Source: Rhodococcus oxybenzonivorans
GTDB lineage: Bacteria; Actinomycetota; Actinomycetes; Mycobacteriales; Mycobacteriaceae
DNA: 64,000 nucleotides
Direction of reading: 5' to 3'
NCBI RefSeq assembly: GCF_003130705.1
Contig: NZ_CP021354.1
Span: 2,790,001-2,854,000 of the forward strand
A program made the translations under genes and the position numbers. A model generated the notes under the pieces. The model worked only from the letters and a program-made list of their open reading frames with translations, was not told the origin of the DNA and did no database searches. Shown in pieces: positions 44,985 to 53,694 of the stretch; positions within the stretch are counted from its first letter, which is position 1, and each line of letters opens with the position of its first letter.

Positions 44985-45020
44985 GTACTTCTTAACCAAC
45001 CGAGGTTAAGAAGTACTCAC
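44981..45020. repeat. 40-bp perfect inverted repeat between mshC and jetC
   Basis: GTGAGTACTTCTTAACC (44981-44997) and its exact complement (45004-45020) enclose AACCGA, a 17-bp perfect stem. It contains the mshC stop and lies 28 bp beyond jetC. It is A+T-richer than its surroundings. It may act as a bidirectional terminator of two convergent operons, or it may mark a DNA rearrangement junction. Confidence 0.8.
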
Positions 45021-45048
45021 GGTGGGGAGTGCTGCTGGTAGTCACACC

Positions 45049-48000
45049 TCACACCTCGGCGAATTCGAGCCCGCCCTCGACGGGGGAAGGCACTCGTCGA
45101 CGCAGAGGCGATCCGAGTGCCCGCGCCAGATCGGTGCCGTCGTGTTCGGCGAGCAGTTCGCCGTCTGCCCATACCAGCAGTGCGGCGCTGACGCTGTGTT
45201 CCGCCGTCGAGTGCGCGAGGTCGTAGTGCGCACACCCCGGGACCCCGGCGTAGGTGATCCAGAGGTCGTACCCGGTCATGAACAGGTCGAGGTCGAATTG
45301 GACGCTCAAACCGAGGAGTTCACCCCGACCGTTGTCGTCGACGCCGGCGAAGGCCTCGTCCAGGGCGAGAAGTCGCGGTGCGTGTGGATCAGCGGAGTCG
45401 AGCATCACGTGGGCGGCCGCGAACAGTGGCAGGTGGAGCGACACCGACTGTTCACCGCCGGAGAGTGCACTGTGGCGGGCGACGGTGAGGCGGTCTTCGC
45501 TGCCGCCTCCGCCGACGAGGGTGAAGGAGAACACCCGCCACCTGCGGTAGTCGAGTGCGGAGGCGAGGATCTCGGGGTACGAGCGTTCGGGGTGCGCGGC
45601 CCGGGCGGTGCGAATCTGGGCCGCGAAATGTGCACGCATGGCGGCGAGATCGTCCGGACTCAGCGCGGACGCGTCGCGATCGAGCAGTTTCGAGATGGCG
45701 CGGGCGTTGTCGTCGAGGTTGTCGGCGAGAACCCAGTGCACGCCGATCGTGTTACCGGACGACATCCGCCGCTCCCGCATCTCCGAACCCATTCGCGCGA
45801 TCAGGTCGCGGGCGTCGACGGTGCGTTCGTGGATCTGCTGAGCGAGTCCGGTGAGGAGGGCGTCCTCGAGTATGCGTCGTTCCGAGTCGGTGAGGAGGAG
45901 TTCCTGATCGGCGCGGGCAGCGGCGATGCGGGACGCGAACGCACCCACCGACGAGTAACCCTGATCGTCTTGGACCTGCACCACGGTGAGCCCGTCCGGT
46001 GCGTCCCACTGCACGCGGTAGTCCTGACCCGCGGATGCGAGGCCGGCGTCGAAGTCCTGCAGGGCTGTGGTGAGCGCGGTGCGGGTGGATTTGCGTGCCG
46101 CCTCGCTGACTCGCACCGCGTCGGTGGCCGAGTCCAGCGCGCTGTACAGGGCGAGCACCTCGGCGGGCAAGACCTGTGCCGCGCTGTCCGCGTTGTCCGC
46201 GTTCTGAATTCGGTAGACGAGCTGATCCGCGTTCATCCAGGCCGCAGGACTCGCCGGCCACACGTGCTCGGTGTCGACGCCGAGTAGTTCGAGGAGGTCG
46301 CGTCGTGCGTACGGGGCCAGGCGCGCCGCATCGTTGTGGGTTTCGGTAAGCGCGATGCGCAGGGTGGCGACTGCCGCCGCGTAGGCGCCCTCCGCTTTGC
46401 CGATCGCCTCTCCCGCATCCTTGTCCGCTTTGCGGGCCTCCCGCTGCCGCTGCTTGCACGCCTCGATCCGGGCATGCGCTTCCTCGAGTTGAGCATCGAT
46501 GTGTTCGGCGCTGGCGCCGAGGCTCTCGCGAAGGGTGTCCAGCCGTTGGACCTGTGTTGCGAGACTCTCTTCGGCGATGGCCGCCTCCTCGGCGAACTCC
46601 TCCGCGTTGCCACGTGCTTCCGCGAGCCGCTCGTGCGTTTCCCGGGTGTGCTCGAGTTCCTTGAGATGCTCACGCCGACAGCGCAACACCAGCTCGCCCT
46701 GCTTCTCGAAATGCCGGATGGCTGCGGCCAGTGAGTCGATCTCGCGTGCCACGTGTGGAGTTCGGTGGGTGACGGCCGCCGTGCGCAGCTGCTTCTCTTT
46801 GGCCGACAGGTCGGCGATGGCCTGATCGAGATCACGATCCGCCGCCGCAGACGCCTCGGTGCGTGAGCGCAGCATCCCCGCATTCTCGGTCACCGATTTG
46901 AGTGCGCGGAGAATCGATGCGGTGCGGGGCAGTGACCGGCTGGTCGTGGTGACCTGCGCGGACAGCGCGACGGCCTCCGCCTCTGCGGTGTGGGCGTCGG
47001 TCAGCAGCGCCTCGGACTCGTCGATGGTCCGATCGAGTTCGGCGATGCGGGCCGCACGTCTGCGCGCACGTGCCGTCGCGCCGATATACTCCGCGTCGCT
47101 CTTGGCATGCGAACCCTGTTGTACGCCTTGCCTATACCCGCCTACGCCATCGACGGCGACCATTGTGCCGGACACCGAGGCGCTGTCGGGCACCCAGGCG
47201 ATGGACTCGAGGACGGCCTGCACGCGATCGGCGGGGACGCCGGTGTCGGGCTCGACCTCGAGGACGTCGGCCAGGGTGGGACCGTCCGGGCGATCGCCCG
47301 TCGGTAGTGGCAGCAGAAATTGCTCGGACTCGGTGTCCGGCATCGGTCCGTCGCCGCCGAAGATCCACCCGTCGAGGAGGTTGGCGGCCTGTAACGCGGA
47401 CTCGACGCCGGTCGCCGCTGCGGCCTCCACGTTGTCGCGGAAGCGGACCAGACGCCACAGTGGTGCGCCGGGCAAGTCCTTCCGCGACCCTGTTCGGGCC
47501 GCGAAGGGTGCCGGGGCGTCGTCGTGCTCGGCGGCAACCTGCGCACGGGTGGCTCGCAGGTCGCTGATTCGCTCGGTCAGTGTCGCAATGTCCGATTCGG
47601 CGCGCCGACGACGGAATTGGAGCGACTCGACGGCGCCGGCGGTATGGGCGGTGAGCACTTCGGCCAAGGTGGGTGCGTCGTCGTCACCGACTCGGTGCAG
47701 CGCGGCGTCGAGTGCGTCGAACAGCGATGCGGGCACTCCGAGGGAGGTGTAGAGCGGCGCATGTTCGACCCACCAGGACCGCAGGGCGACAGCGGTTTCG
47801 CTGCGTGCGACCTCGACAGCCGCTTCGGCTTCGAGGACTGCGGCCCTGGCCTGCTCGAGTTGCTCGCGACTGCGACGCGCTGCGGCGTCGGCGCGGGTTC
47901 GTTCGGTGGCGGCTTTCTCGACCGTGCTCAACGCAGCCCGCACGGCCCGCACGTCGCCGTCCCGCTCCTCGGCGTGCCCGTGCAGCGCAGCAGTCAGCTG

Positions 48001-49230
48001 GTCGGAGCGGGCACCGGCGGGCAGTGGGGTCCACGTGATGCCGGCGTCCTCGGCAGCGACGTGCAGTTCGTCCTCGGCGCGCGCGAGCGCCTCGACCAGT
48101 TTCGCGACAGCGGCGTCGGCCCGTTCGGCTTCCTCGGTGCGCTGCGACAGCGTGGCCCGCGCTTTCGTCGCCTTGTCGACTTGTTGCTCGGTGGCCTTCT
48201 CGAGAGTGGCCACGGCTTGGGCGAGATCGTCGAGTTGTGTGCGTCCCTCGTAGGCGGTGGAGCGCTTGAGGGCGTCGAGGTTTTCGGTCGCCTGATCCAG
48301 TGCCCGCTCGGCGTCGATGAAGCCCTGCTCGGCCGCTTCGCGTGCTTCCCGGCTGCGGGTCTGTTCGGCCGCAGTCTCCCGTAGTGCGGTAATCCCGTTC
48401 TCGACTGCGTCGAGTCGCCCGGCCAGCTGGTCGACGTCCGAACGCGCCTGCTGGCGCAGGTACTTGGTGTACACGCCGATGAACCGCTGGGTTGCCCCGT
48501 CCGCCGCGGCGAGGCCTTCGAGGGCACGTCCGACTTCTTCCATGTCGCTGAACGAGCGTGCAGCCTCGAGGACCAGTTGCTCGTCGAGGGGTCGCAGACC
48601 GTCGGTCAAGGCCTGGGACAAACCCTTGGGATCGAGGTTCTTGGCAAGCTGTGGACGCCGGAGGGTGAGGATCAGGTTGATCAACTGGTCGTATCGCTCG
48701 GCGCCGAGGCCGAACATGCGTGCATCGATCGCAGCGCGATAGTCCACCGGCCGATCGGTCAGACAATCGGTTCCGATCTGCTCGCCCAACTGCTTCTTCG
48801 TCAAGGGGCGATCGTCTGCGCCGAGCAGGGAGAAATCGACGCCGACGCGACCGTCGGCGACGAAATACCACCGGGTGACCTTGTCGTTGGACCTCGTCGC
48901 GCGCATGCCGATACCGACCGTCACGGCCTCGGGATCATCCTTCGGCCCTCGACAGAACTCCATCCACACATACGAATACGCGCTGTCCTGGCCACGGTAG
49001 AGAAGGTTCGACTTCATCGTCCGCTCCTCACCCGCAAATGGATTGAGGCGCCGCGGTTCGATGCGGCCGTCGAGAACGAACGGGAACAGGACTTCGAGCG
49101 CCTTGGTCTTGCCCGACCCGTTGGGTCCCCGCAACACCAATCGTCCGTCGGCGAAGGAGAACTCCTGGTCGCGGTAGTCCCAGAGGTTGATGATTCCGGC
49201 ACGGGTGGGCCGGAAGCGCGCGCTGGTCAT
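45049..49230 (-). CDS. jetC: SMC/MukB-like ATPase, TIGR02680 family, JetC of a Wadjet-like system
   Basis: A 1393-residue SMC-type motor. Walker A is GPNGSGKT at residues 35-42. Long charged coiled-coil segments flank a central hinge region (residues about 200-1150; for example EAARKSTRTALTTALQDFDAGL). The ABC signature LSGGEQSVS is at about 1256, Walker B RLLALDEAFAGVDD at about 1286-1300. RFRPTRAGIINLWDYRDQEFSFADGRLVL matches the family N-terminus, so ATG 49230 is the start. In full Wadjet systems JetC with JetA (kleisin) and JetB extrudes plasmid DNA until JetD cuts it. No JetD follows: mshC converges 64 bp away. Confidence 0.9.
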   Translation of the reverse strand: MTSARFRPTRAGIINLWDYRDQEFSFADGRLVLRGPNGSGKTKALEVLFPFVLDGRIEPRRLNPFAGEERTMKSNLLYRGQDSAYSYVWMEFCRGPKDDPEAVTVGIGMRATRSNDKVTRWYFVADGRVGVDFSLLGADDRPLTKKQLGEQIGTDCLTDRPVDYRAAIDARMFGLGAERYDQLINLILTLRRPQLAKNLDPKGLSQALTDGLRPLDEQLVLEAARSFSDMEEVGRALEGLAAADGATQRFIGVYTKYLRQQARSDVDQLAGRLDAVENGITALRETAAEQTRSREAREAAEQGFIDAERALDQATENLDALKRSTAYEGRTQLDDLAQAVATLEKATEQQVDKATKARATLSQRTEEAERADAAVAKLVEALARAEDELHVAAEDAGITWTPLPAGARSDQLTAALHGHAEERDGDVRAVRAALSTVEKAATERTRADAAARRSREQLEQARAAVLEAEAAVEVARSETAVALRSWWVEHAPLYTSLGVPASLFDALDAALHRVGDDDAPTLAEVLTAHTAGAVESLQFRRRRAESDIATLTERISDLRATRAQVAAEHDDAPAPFAARTGSRKDLPGAPLWRLVRFRDNVEAAAATGVESALQAANLLDGWIFGGDGPMPDTESEQFLLPLPTGDRPDGPTLADVLEVEPDTGVPADRVQAVLESIAWVPDSASVSGTMVAVDGVGGYRQGVQQGSHAKSDAEYIGATARARRRAARIAELDRTIDESEALLTDAHTAEAEAVALSAQVTTTSRSLPRTASILRALKSVTENAGMLRSRTEASAAADRDLDQAIADLSAKEKQLRTAAVTHRTPHVAREIDSLAAAIRHFEKQGELVLRCRREHLKELEHTRETHERLAEARGNAEEFAEEAAIAEESLATQVQRLDTLRESLGASAEHIDAQLEEAHARIEACKQRQREARKADKDAGEAIGKAEGAYAAAVATLRIALTETHNDAARLAPYARRDLLELLGVDTEHVWPASPAAWMNADQLVYRIQNADNADSAAQVLPAEVLALYSALDSATDAVRVSEAARKSTRTALTTALQDFDAGLASAGQDYRVQWDAPDGLTVVQVQDDQGYSSVGAFASRIAAARADQELLLTDSERRILEDALLTGLAQQIHERTVDARDLIARMGSEMRERRMSSGNTIGVHWVLADNLDDNARAISKLLDRDASALSPDDLAAMRAHFAAQIRTARAAHPERSYPEILASALDYRRWRVFSFTLVGGGGSEDRLTVARHSALSGGEQSVSLHLPLFAAAHVMLDSADPHAPRLLALDEAFAGVDDNGRGELLGLSVQFDLDLFMTGYDLWITYAGVPGCAHYDLAHSTAEHSVSAALLVWADGELLAEHDGTDLARALGSPLRRRVPSPVEGGLEFAEV

Positions 49231-50611
49231 GCGAAGGTGTCCTTGCTGTCGTTCGAGGAATGGGGGAACAGATCGATCTCTGGGTGCGGTCGCGAATGTT
49301 GACCACGACTCCGCGATACCGCGCCAGCGCCGGTAGTACGAGAATCCCGCCGGGAACGGCGGCGACCAGGCTGAGGCGGTCGAGCAGTGCGACTGCGGCA
49401 CGTCCCAAACCCTCGGGATCTGCCTGCCACCCGGCAGCGAACGTCTTGCCGAATCGATCGACCAGCGACGCCATGGTCAGTCGAATCCGGCTGTCCTCGA
49501 CGAACGGATACGTAACCGGTTCGGCGGCCGGCAGCGTCGCCGCGTTGTCGGGGGCATCTGTGGCCAGGCTGTCGAAAATTCCGGACAGGGGAACGGCACC
49601 GTCCAGTTGCTCGATCAGAGCTGTCGCCTGTCGGTCGGGCACCGGCAGCTGGACTGGTTCGGCCCCGTCGGGATCGAGCAGGTGATCCGCGAGCTCGCCC
49701 GCCAACAACAACGCGACCTGCGCGACGGTGCCGGTGCCCGGAAACCGGATGTCGGACAGACGTCCCGACGAGTCGATCATGGCGACGCCCTCACGCCGCC
49801 TTTCGGCGACCAGTCCGGTGAGAAGTTCGACATCGGCTGCCGTTCGAGGGAGGGCGAGCTGCAATTGTTCGTCCTCGTCGAGTTCGGCCGCGTAGACGAC
49901 GGGACGCTCGATGAGGGCGCGTCGGACACGCCGAGCTACTTCCTTGGTGTCGACGGCGCGGTCGAACGCCGCGGGATCGGAGTCGCCGCCGCGCCCGGAA
50001 AGAAGTTCACGGACCGACCGGAGATGCTGGAGAGCGCGGGACGGCCGGAACAAGGCGATGACCACCGAGCGGTCGATGTCGTACAGCGCCTCACCCGCAT
50101 CGGGATTGGCTGCCCAGCTACCCGCGTCACCGTCGGCCAGCGCTATCGCGCCCCGGGTCGCGAGCCAGCCGACTGCGTCGACGAAGGCGTCCCGGTCGGC
50201 GGCCCGCTCGGTGGCGAGTTCGATGCCCTCGACCTGCGCCGCGGAGGCGGCCACGTGGTCTGCAAGTTCGGAAAGGGTGATCTGATTGCCAGCCCGCCCC
50301 AGCGCGGCCAGTGCCAGTGCAAGGTACGCGTAGCGGTACCGGTCGAACGTTCGATCCGTCGCGGTCTTGGCCGGGGCCCCGGCGTCGAGTCGATCGGCAA
50401 TGGTGAACAACCGCGCGGTGGTTTCGGTGACCTCGAGTCGATATCCGAACAGATCGAGCAGGTCATCGCGTAACTCGGTGGCCCACCGGCGGAGCAGCGG
50501 AAGCGCGATCCGATCCGGGTAGGTCTGTGTCACCAGATGATTGGACAGAATGATGCGGGCCGCCCGCTGGTAGGAGTCGAGCGCGAGCGGCGGTATCTCC
50601 CGTGCCCTCAC
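49227..50611 (-). pseudogene. jetB: JetB-like protein (DUF2398/TIGR02678) with an apparent 3' frameshift
   Basis: About 460 residues, KITE-like partner of SMC-like JetC. The frame from GTG 50611 codes well (MRAREIPPLALDSYQRAARIIL; YRYAYLALALAALGRAGNQITLSELADHV) to ARYRGVVVNIRDRT near 49285. There the same frame continues as nonsense overlapping jetC to 49028. A shift to the -1 frame near 49283-49300 gives HPEIDLFPHSSNDSKDTFA and a TGA at 49227-49229 that overlaps the jetC ATG (ATGA), the expected coupled end. The defect is one base or a programmed shift. Only the last 20 residues would change. The GTG overlaps the jetA stop. Confidence 0.75.
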
Positions 50612-52137
50612 TGGACCGTCACCCGCAGTCCGTCGAGGTGGAGCCGGCCGCGGGCCGTGTGTACCACCGTCGATTCCGAATGGGGAGTCAGCGTGAGTTT
50701 CACCCCGTTACCGGATCCGGACGCGCCGCCGACTTTCCCGCTCACGGGGACGCGAGCCGTCAACGCAGCGTCGAGCAGGCTGAGAAGAACATCGGTTTCG
50801 GCGTTGTCGAGCACCCGTTCGTGCACTCCTCCCGACGCGAGCGATTTCGCCGCCGACGCTCGGGCCCGCTGACCGGCCAGCTGCTCTTCTCGTAACCGTC
50901 TGATGCCGGCGTCGTTCCTCTGGACACGGGCGGGGGCGCCGGGGGAGGGCGCACGTCCCGTCTCGGCGAGCGTGCGGGAGATCTCGACGGGCGGTGCCTC
51001 CCACCACGACCGCGAGTCGGGAATGATGTCGGCATCCGGATGCACCATGGACAGATGGCGGGGGCGGCCGAGGTCGAACACGGCGCGGAACAGTGCGTGC
51101 GCCGCTTCCTCGGAGGGAGTGGCAGCGAACCAACCGGCGAGGTGCCGCAGCTGGCTTTCCCGGCTGACGCCTCCCCGCCGCGTCTCGGTGACCCTGCGGA
51201 GGAGCGACAACACGGCGGCGATAGCGCTCATGGTCCCTTCGCGGAGTCGTTCCGACTCACTCGGCCCGGACTCCGGTGGCAGAAACCAGTGCGTGAGGCC
51301 GTTCCATCGTGCTCGCCAATCGGCTTCCCGCTCGGCGAGCGGCAAAAATACTCGCTCGTCGCTCATCGCGGCCCTCCGGAGGAGGTCGTCGATCCCGGTG
51401 TCCTCGACCTCTCTGATCGCTTCGGCCAGTTTCGGTGCGTAGCGGGACAAGTCGGAACTGAACTCGCGCATGTGGGTGAGGAGCGCATCTTTGTGGGACA
51501 GGAATGTTTCGGGCGTGATCTCGGTGGTGCGCACCAGATCGCCGAGTGTGAGATAGAAGTGAGCGGCACGGGTGGCCATGTCGGACAGCGTGGCGTCGAG
51601 GCGACTGAGCTTCCGGAAGATCACGTCGTTGTCGGCGGCCTTGTTGGCGGCAGCGAGTTCCTTCATGTCCGCCAGCAGTTCGGGCAGAGCGAGCCGGGAA
51701 AGTGAGGCGTCGTCGAGGCGGGCGGCGAGGACGTCCTCGACGGCCCGGAACACTTGGTAACCGGCCTGGCTGAACTGGTAGACGAAGTGCCGATTTCGGT
51801 ACTCGGCGAGGCTGGCGGCCCGCGTTCCGTCGTAGCTGCGCTCGAGAACCTCCCATACGTGGAGTTGCTCGAGCAGGGGAGTGACCTCGGCAGGGGAGAG
51901 CTGCCCGGACACGTCGTCGGCGGCGATGCGGCCGAGGATGGTGGCCACTTCTGCGGCATGCAGGAGCACGACGTAATTGGCGCGGGCATGGTCGAATGCC
52001 CGGAGCACCCACAGATACTCGACGCGTTTCTCGGCGGTGGCGAAGGAGAACAGCTTCAACCGATCGTCGCGTACGAGGAGATCGGGGAGTGGCCCCTCGG
52101 GGCGGGACCACTCACGGGAGTTGCCTGATTCGCTCAC
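50608..52137 (-). CDS. jetA: JetA-like kleisin, DUF2397/TIGR02677 family
   Basis: A 509-residue protein, first gene of the cassette, predicted kleisin of a Wadjet-type SMC complex (role from the family). The N-terminal part, RLKLFSFATAEKRVEYLWVLRAFDHARANYVVLLHAAEV, and the central LADMKELAAANKAADNDVIFRKLSRLDATLSDMATRAAHFY are typical of TIGR02677 (around 490 residues). A C-terminal winged-helix-like part with FDLGRPRHLSMVHPD and ETDVLLSLLDAALTARVP follows. Translationally coupled to jetB (GTGA). Upstream 217 bp to the next gene contain a short dyad at 52194-52212. Confidence 0.88.
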   Translation of the reverse strand: MSESGNSREWSRPEGPLPDLLVRDDRLKLFSFATAEKRVEYLWVLRAFDHARANYVVLLHAAEVATILGRIAADDVSGQLSPAEVTPLLEQLHVWEVLERSYDGTRAASLAEYRNRHFVYQFSQAGYQVFRAVEDVLAARLDDASLSRLALPELLADMKELAAANKAADNDVIFRKLSRLDATLSDMATRAAHFYLTLGDLVRTTEITPETFLSHKDALLTHMREFSSDLSRYAPKLAEAIREVEDTGIDDLLRRAAMSDERVFLPLAEREADWRARWNGLTHWFLPPESGPSESERLREGTMSAIAAVLSLLRRVTETRRGGVSRESQLRHLAGWFAATPSEEAAHALFRAVFDLGRPRHLSMVHPDADIIPDSRSWWEAPPVEISRTLAETGRAPSPGAPARVQRNDAGIRRLREEQLAGQRARASAAKSLASGGVHERVLDNAETDVLLSLLDAALTARVPVSGKVGGASGSGNGVKLTLTPHSESTVVHTARGRLHLDGLRVTVQ

Positions 52138-52193
52138 CGGAACAGGTTATGCGGTCGTGTACCCCGCGGCCGAACGCCGTGCCGACCTGCGCC

Positions 52194-52212
52194 TTCATCT
52201 TTCGACGATGAA
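52194..52212. promoter_or_regulatory. Short dyad upstream of jetA
   Basis: TTCATC-N7-GATGAA lies 57 bp upstream of the jetA start on the minus strand; it could be an operator of the jet genes or chance. Confidence 0.3.
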
Positions 52213-52354
52213 TCGGGCCGGGACGGAAACACCAAATTTCGCGAACTAGCGATCCCACGCGGGTAGGCGACAACAGCCGTCGCCGCCACCCAGCGCAAGT
52301 CCTGACCGAACACACCCAGTCCGTATGGCCTCTAGGCGGAGAGCAGGTCGGATG

Positions 52355-53512
52355 TCACAGGACGAACAGGACGAAGACGATGGCGACCAGCACGAGCGCT
52401 AAGCCGACTACCGCTGCGACCAGCCAGGAACTGCGGGTGTCGGAGCCGGCAATGGGCGCGTCCTGCGCGACGGCGCGCGGTTCCGGCGGTGTCGCGACCG
52501 CCGTTGCACCCGTGGCACGCGCAGAGGAGGCACCTACTGCCGCGGCAGATGCGGGTTGTGTGGTGCGCGCCGCGGATTCTCTCGGCGTCTCGGCCGCTGC
52601 GGGCAGAGGCTCGCCGACAACGGCGTCGATCACCTCGGTGACGTCGTAGGAGGGCGGGAGGCCGATCGGGGTGACCCGGTGCGTCGTCGGATTGAAGCCC
52701 GCCGCGCGAATAGCGGCGCCGAGGGCGGCGGTCTGTTCAGGGCCGGGGCCGACCACACACCGCACGTCGAACTTCTCGCTCACCGAGGTCGCGAAGCCTC
52801 GAATCGCTGCTGCATCCCGCGCGATGAGCCCGTCACCGGTGACCACGACCGCGTCGAGGTTGCTCGGAAGCCATCCGAACGCACCCAGCGCGGTGGCGAT
52901 CTGGGCGGAGGGAGTTCCCCCCGACGCGAAGCGGAAGGCCTTTCCCGCCTCGACTCCTGAACGGATCAACGCAACCGTCGCGCCCGTGTCGTCGACATGA
53001 TAAATACCGACCAATTGTCCGGGACGTTCGGCAATTTCGGATTCGAACCAGGCGGCCGCGGCTTCGGCGTCCGATACCAAGGACAGGTACGACATGTCGG
53101 CGTAGTCCAGGGCGTCGCGGAGGGCGGCAACTGCAGTCGAGTCCCAGCGAGTGGGGTACGACGCCATGATGTCGGGAGCGCCGCCGGTTCGCCCACCGTG
53201 GTCGGGCAGTGGTTCACACTCCCGGAGCAGGCAGCGCATGGCGCCCGCGACCAGGTCTTCGGCCCGGTATCGGGTGCCGTCACCCAGCGCGACGCCGGCA
53301 GGATCACCGACCCGAGGAAGAAATCCTGACACGGTGTGCGTCCGACCGAGGGTCTGTGGTGCCGAACCGCCGAGGATCGCGGTGCCGTCCGGGCACATGT
53401 GCAGGACGGTGTCCCTGACGATCACGACAGGATCCGGTGACCCCGGGTCGTTCGACGCGACCACCGCTGTGGACACGACACTGCCGATCCTGAGCCCGAC
53501 TCCCATGGACAT
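52355..53512 (-). CDS. Membrane-anchored Hsp70/actin-fold-like protein
   Basis: A 385-residue protein. The first 270 residues show a degenerate Hsp70-like ATPase layout: VGLRIGSVVSTAVVASND (phosphate 1-like), MASYPTRWDSTAVAALRDALDYADM, LVSDAEAAAAWFES, VGIYHVDDTGATVALIRSG (phosphate 2-like) and NLDAVVVTGDGLIAR plus ETAALGAAIRAAG (adenosine motif-like). A low-complexity Ala/Thr/Pro stretch of about 70 residues leads to a C-terminal transmembrane helix, WLVAAVVGLALVLVAIVFVLF. No substrate-binding domain of DnaK is present. ATG 53512 or 53506 is the start. The function is unknown. Confidence 0.7.
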   Translation of the reverse strand: MSMGVGLRIGSVVSTAVVASNDPGSPDPVVIVRDTVLHMCPDGTAILGGSAPQTLGRTHTVSGFLPRVGDPAGVALGDGTRYRAEDLVAGAMRCLLRECEPLPDHGGRTGGAPDIMASYPTRWDSTAVAALRDALDYADMSYLSLVSDAEAAAAWFESEIAERPGQLVGIYHVDDTGATVALIRSGVEAGKAFRFASGGTPSAQIATALGAFGWLPSNLDAVVVTGDGLIARDAAAIRGFATSVSEKFDVRCVVGPGPEQTAALGAAIRAAGFNPTTHRVTPIGLPPSYDVTEVIDAVVGEPLPAAAETPRESAARTTQPASAAAVGASSARATGATAVATPPEPRAVAQDAPIAGSDTRSSWLVAAVVGLALVLVAIVFVLFVL

Positions 53513-53694
53513 GCAAGTACCCCTATTCGTGTGCGAACGGATTGTGAATTCCGCCTGGCCGTTCCGACGCGCTCGTCGCGGCCACAAGATGTACATCCTG
53601 CTACTCGGAGGGGCCTGTGCCCGCCATCACGCGCGGCGTGGCGGCGGCGTGTCGCTCGTATCGACCGCTTTCCTCGATATTTGGGCGATCGCAG

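Noticed and set aside
49028..49226. C-terminal 66 codons of the jetB frame
   Set aside because: They are the out-of-frame reading of the jetC N-terminus, so they were not accepted as a natural JetB tail.
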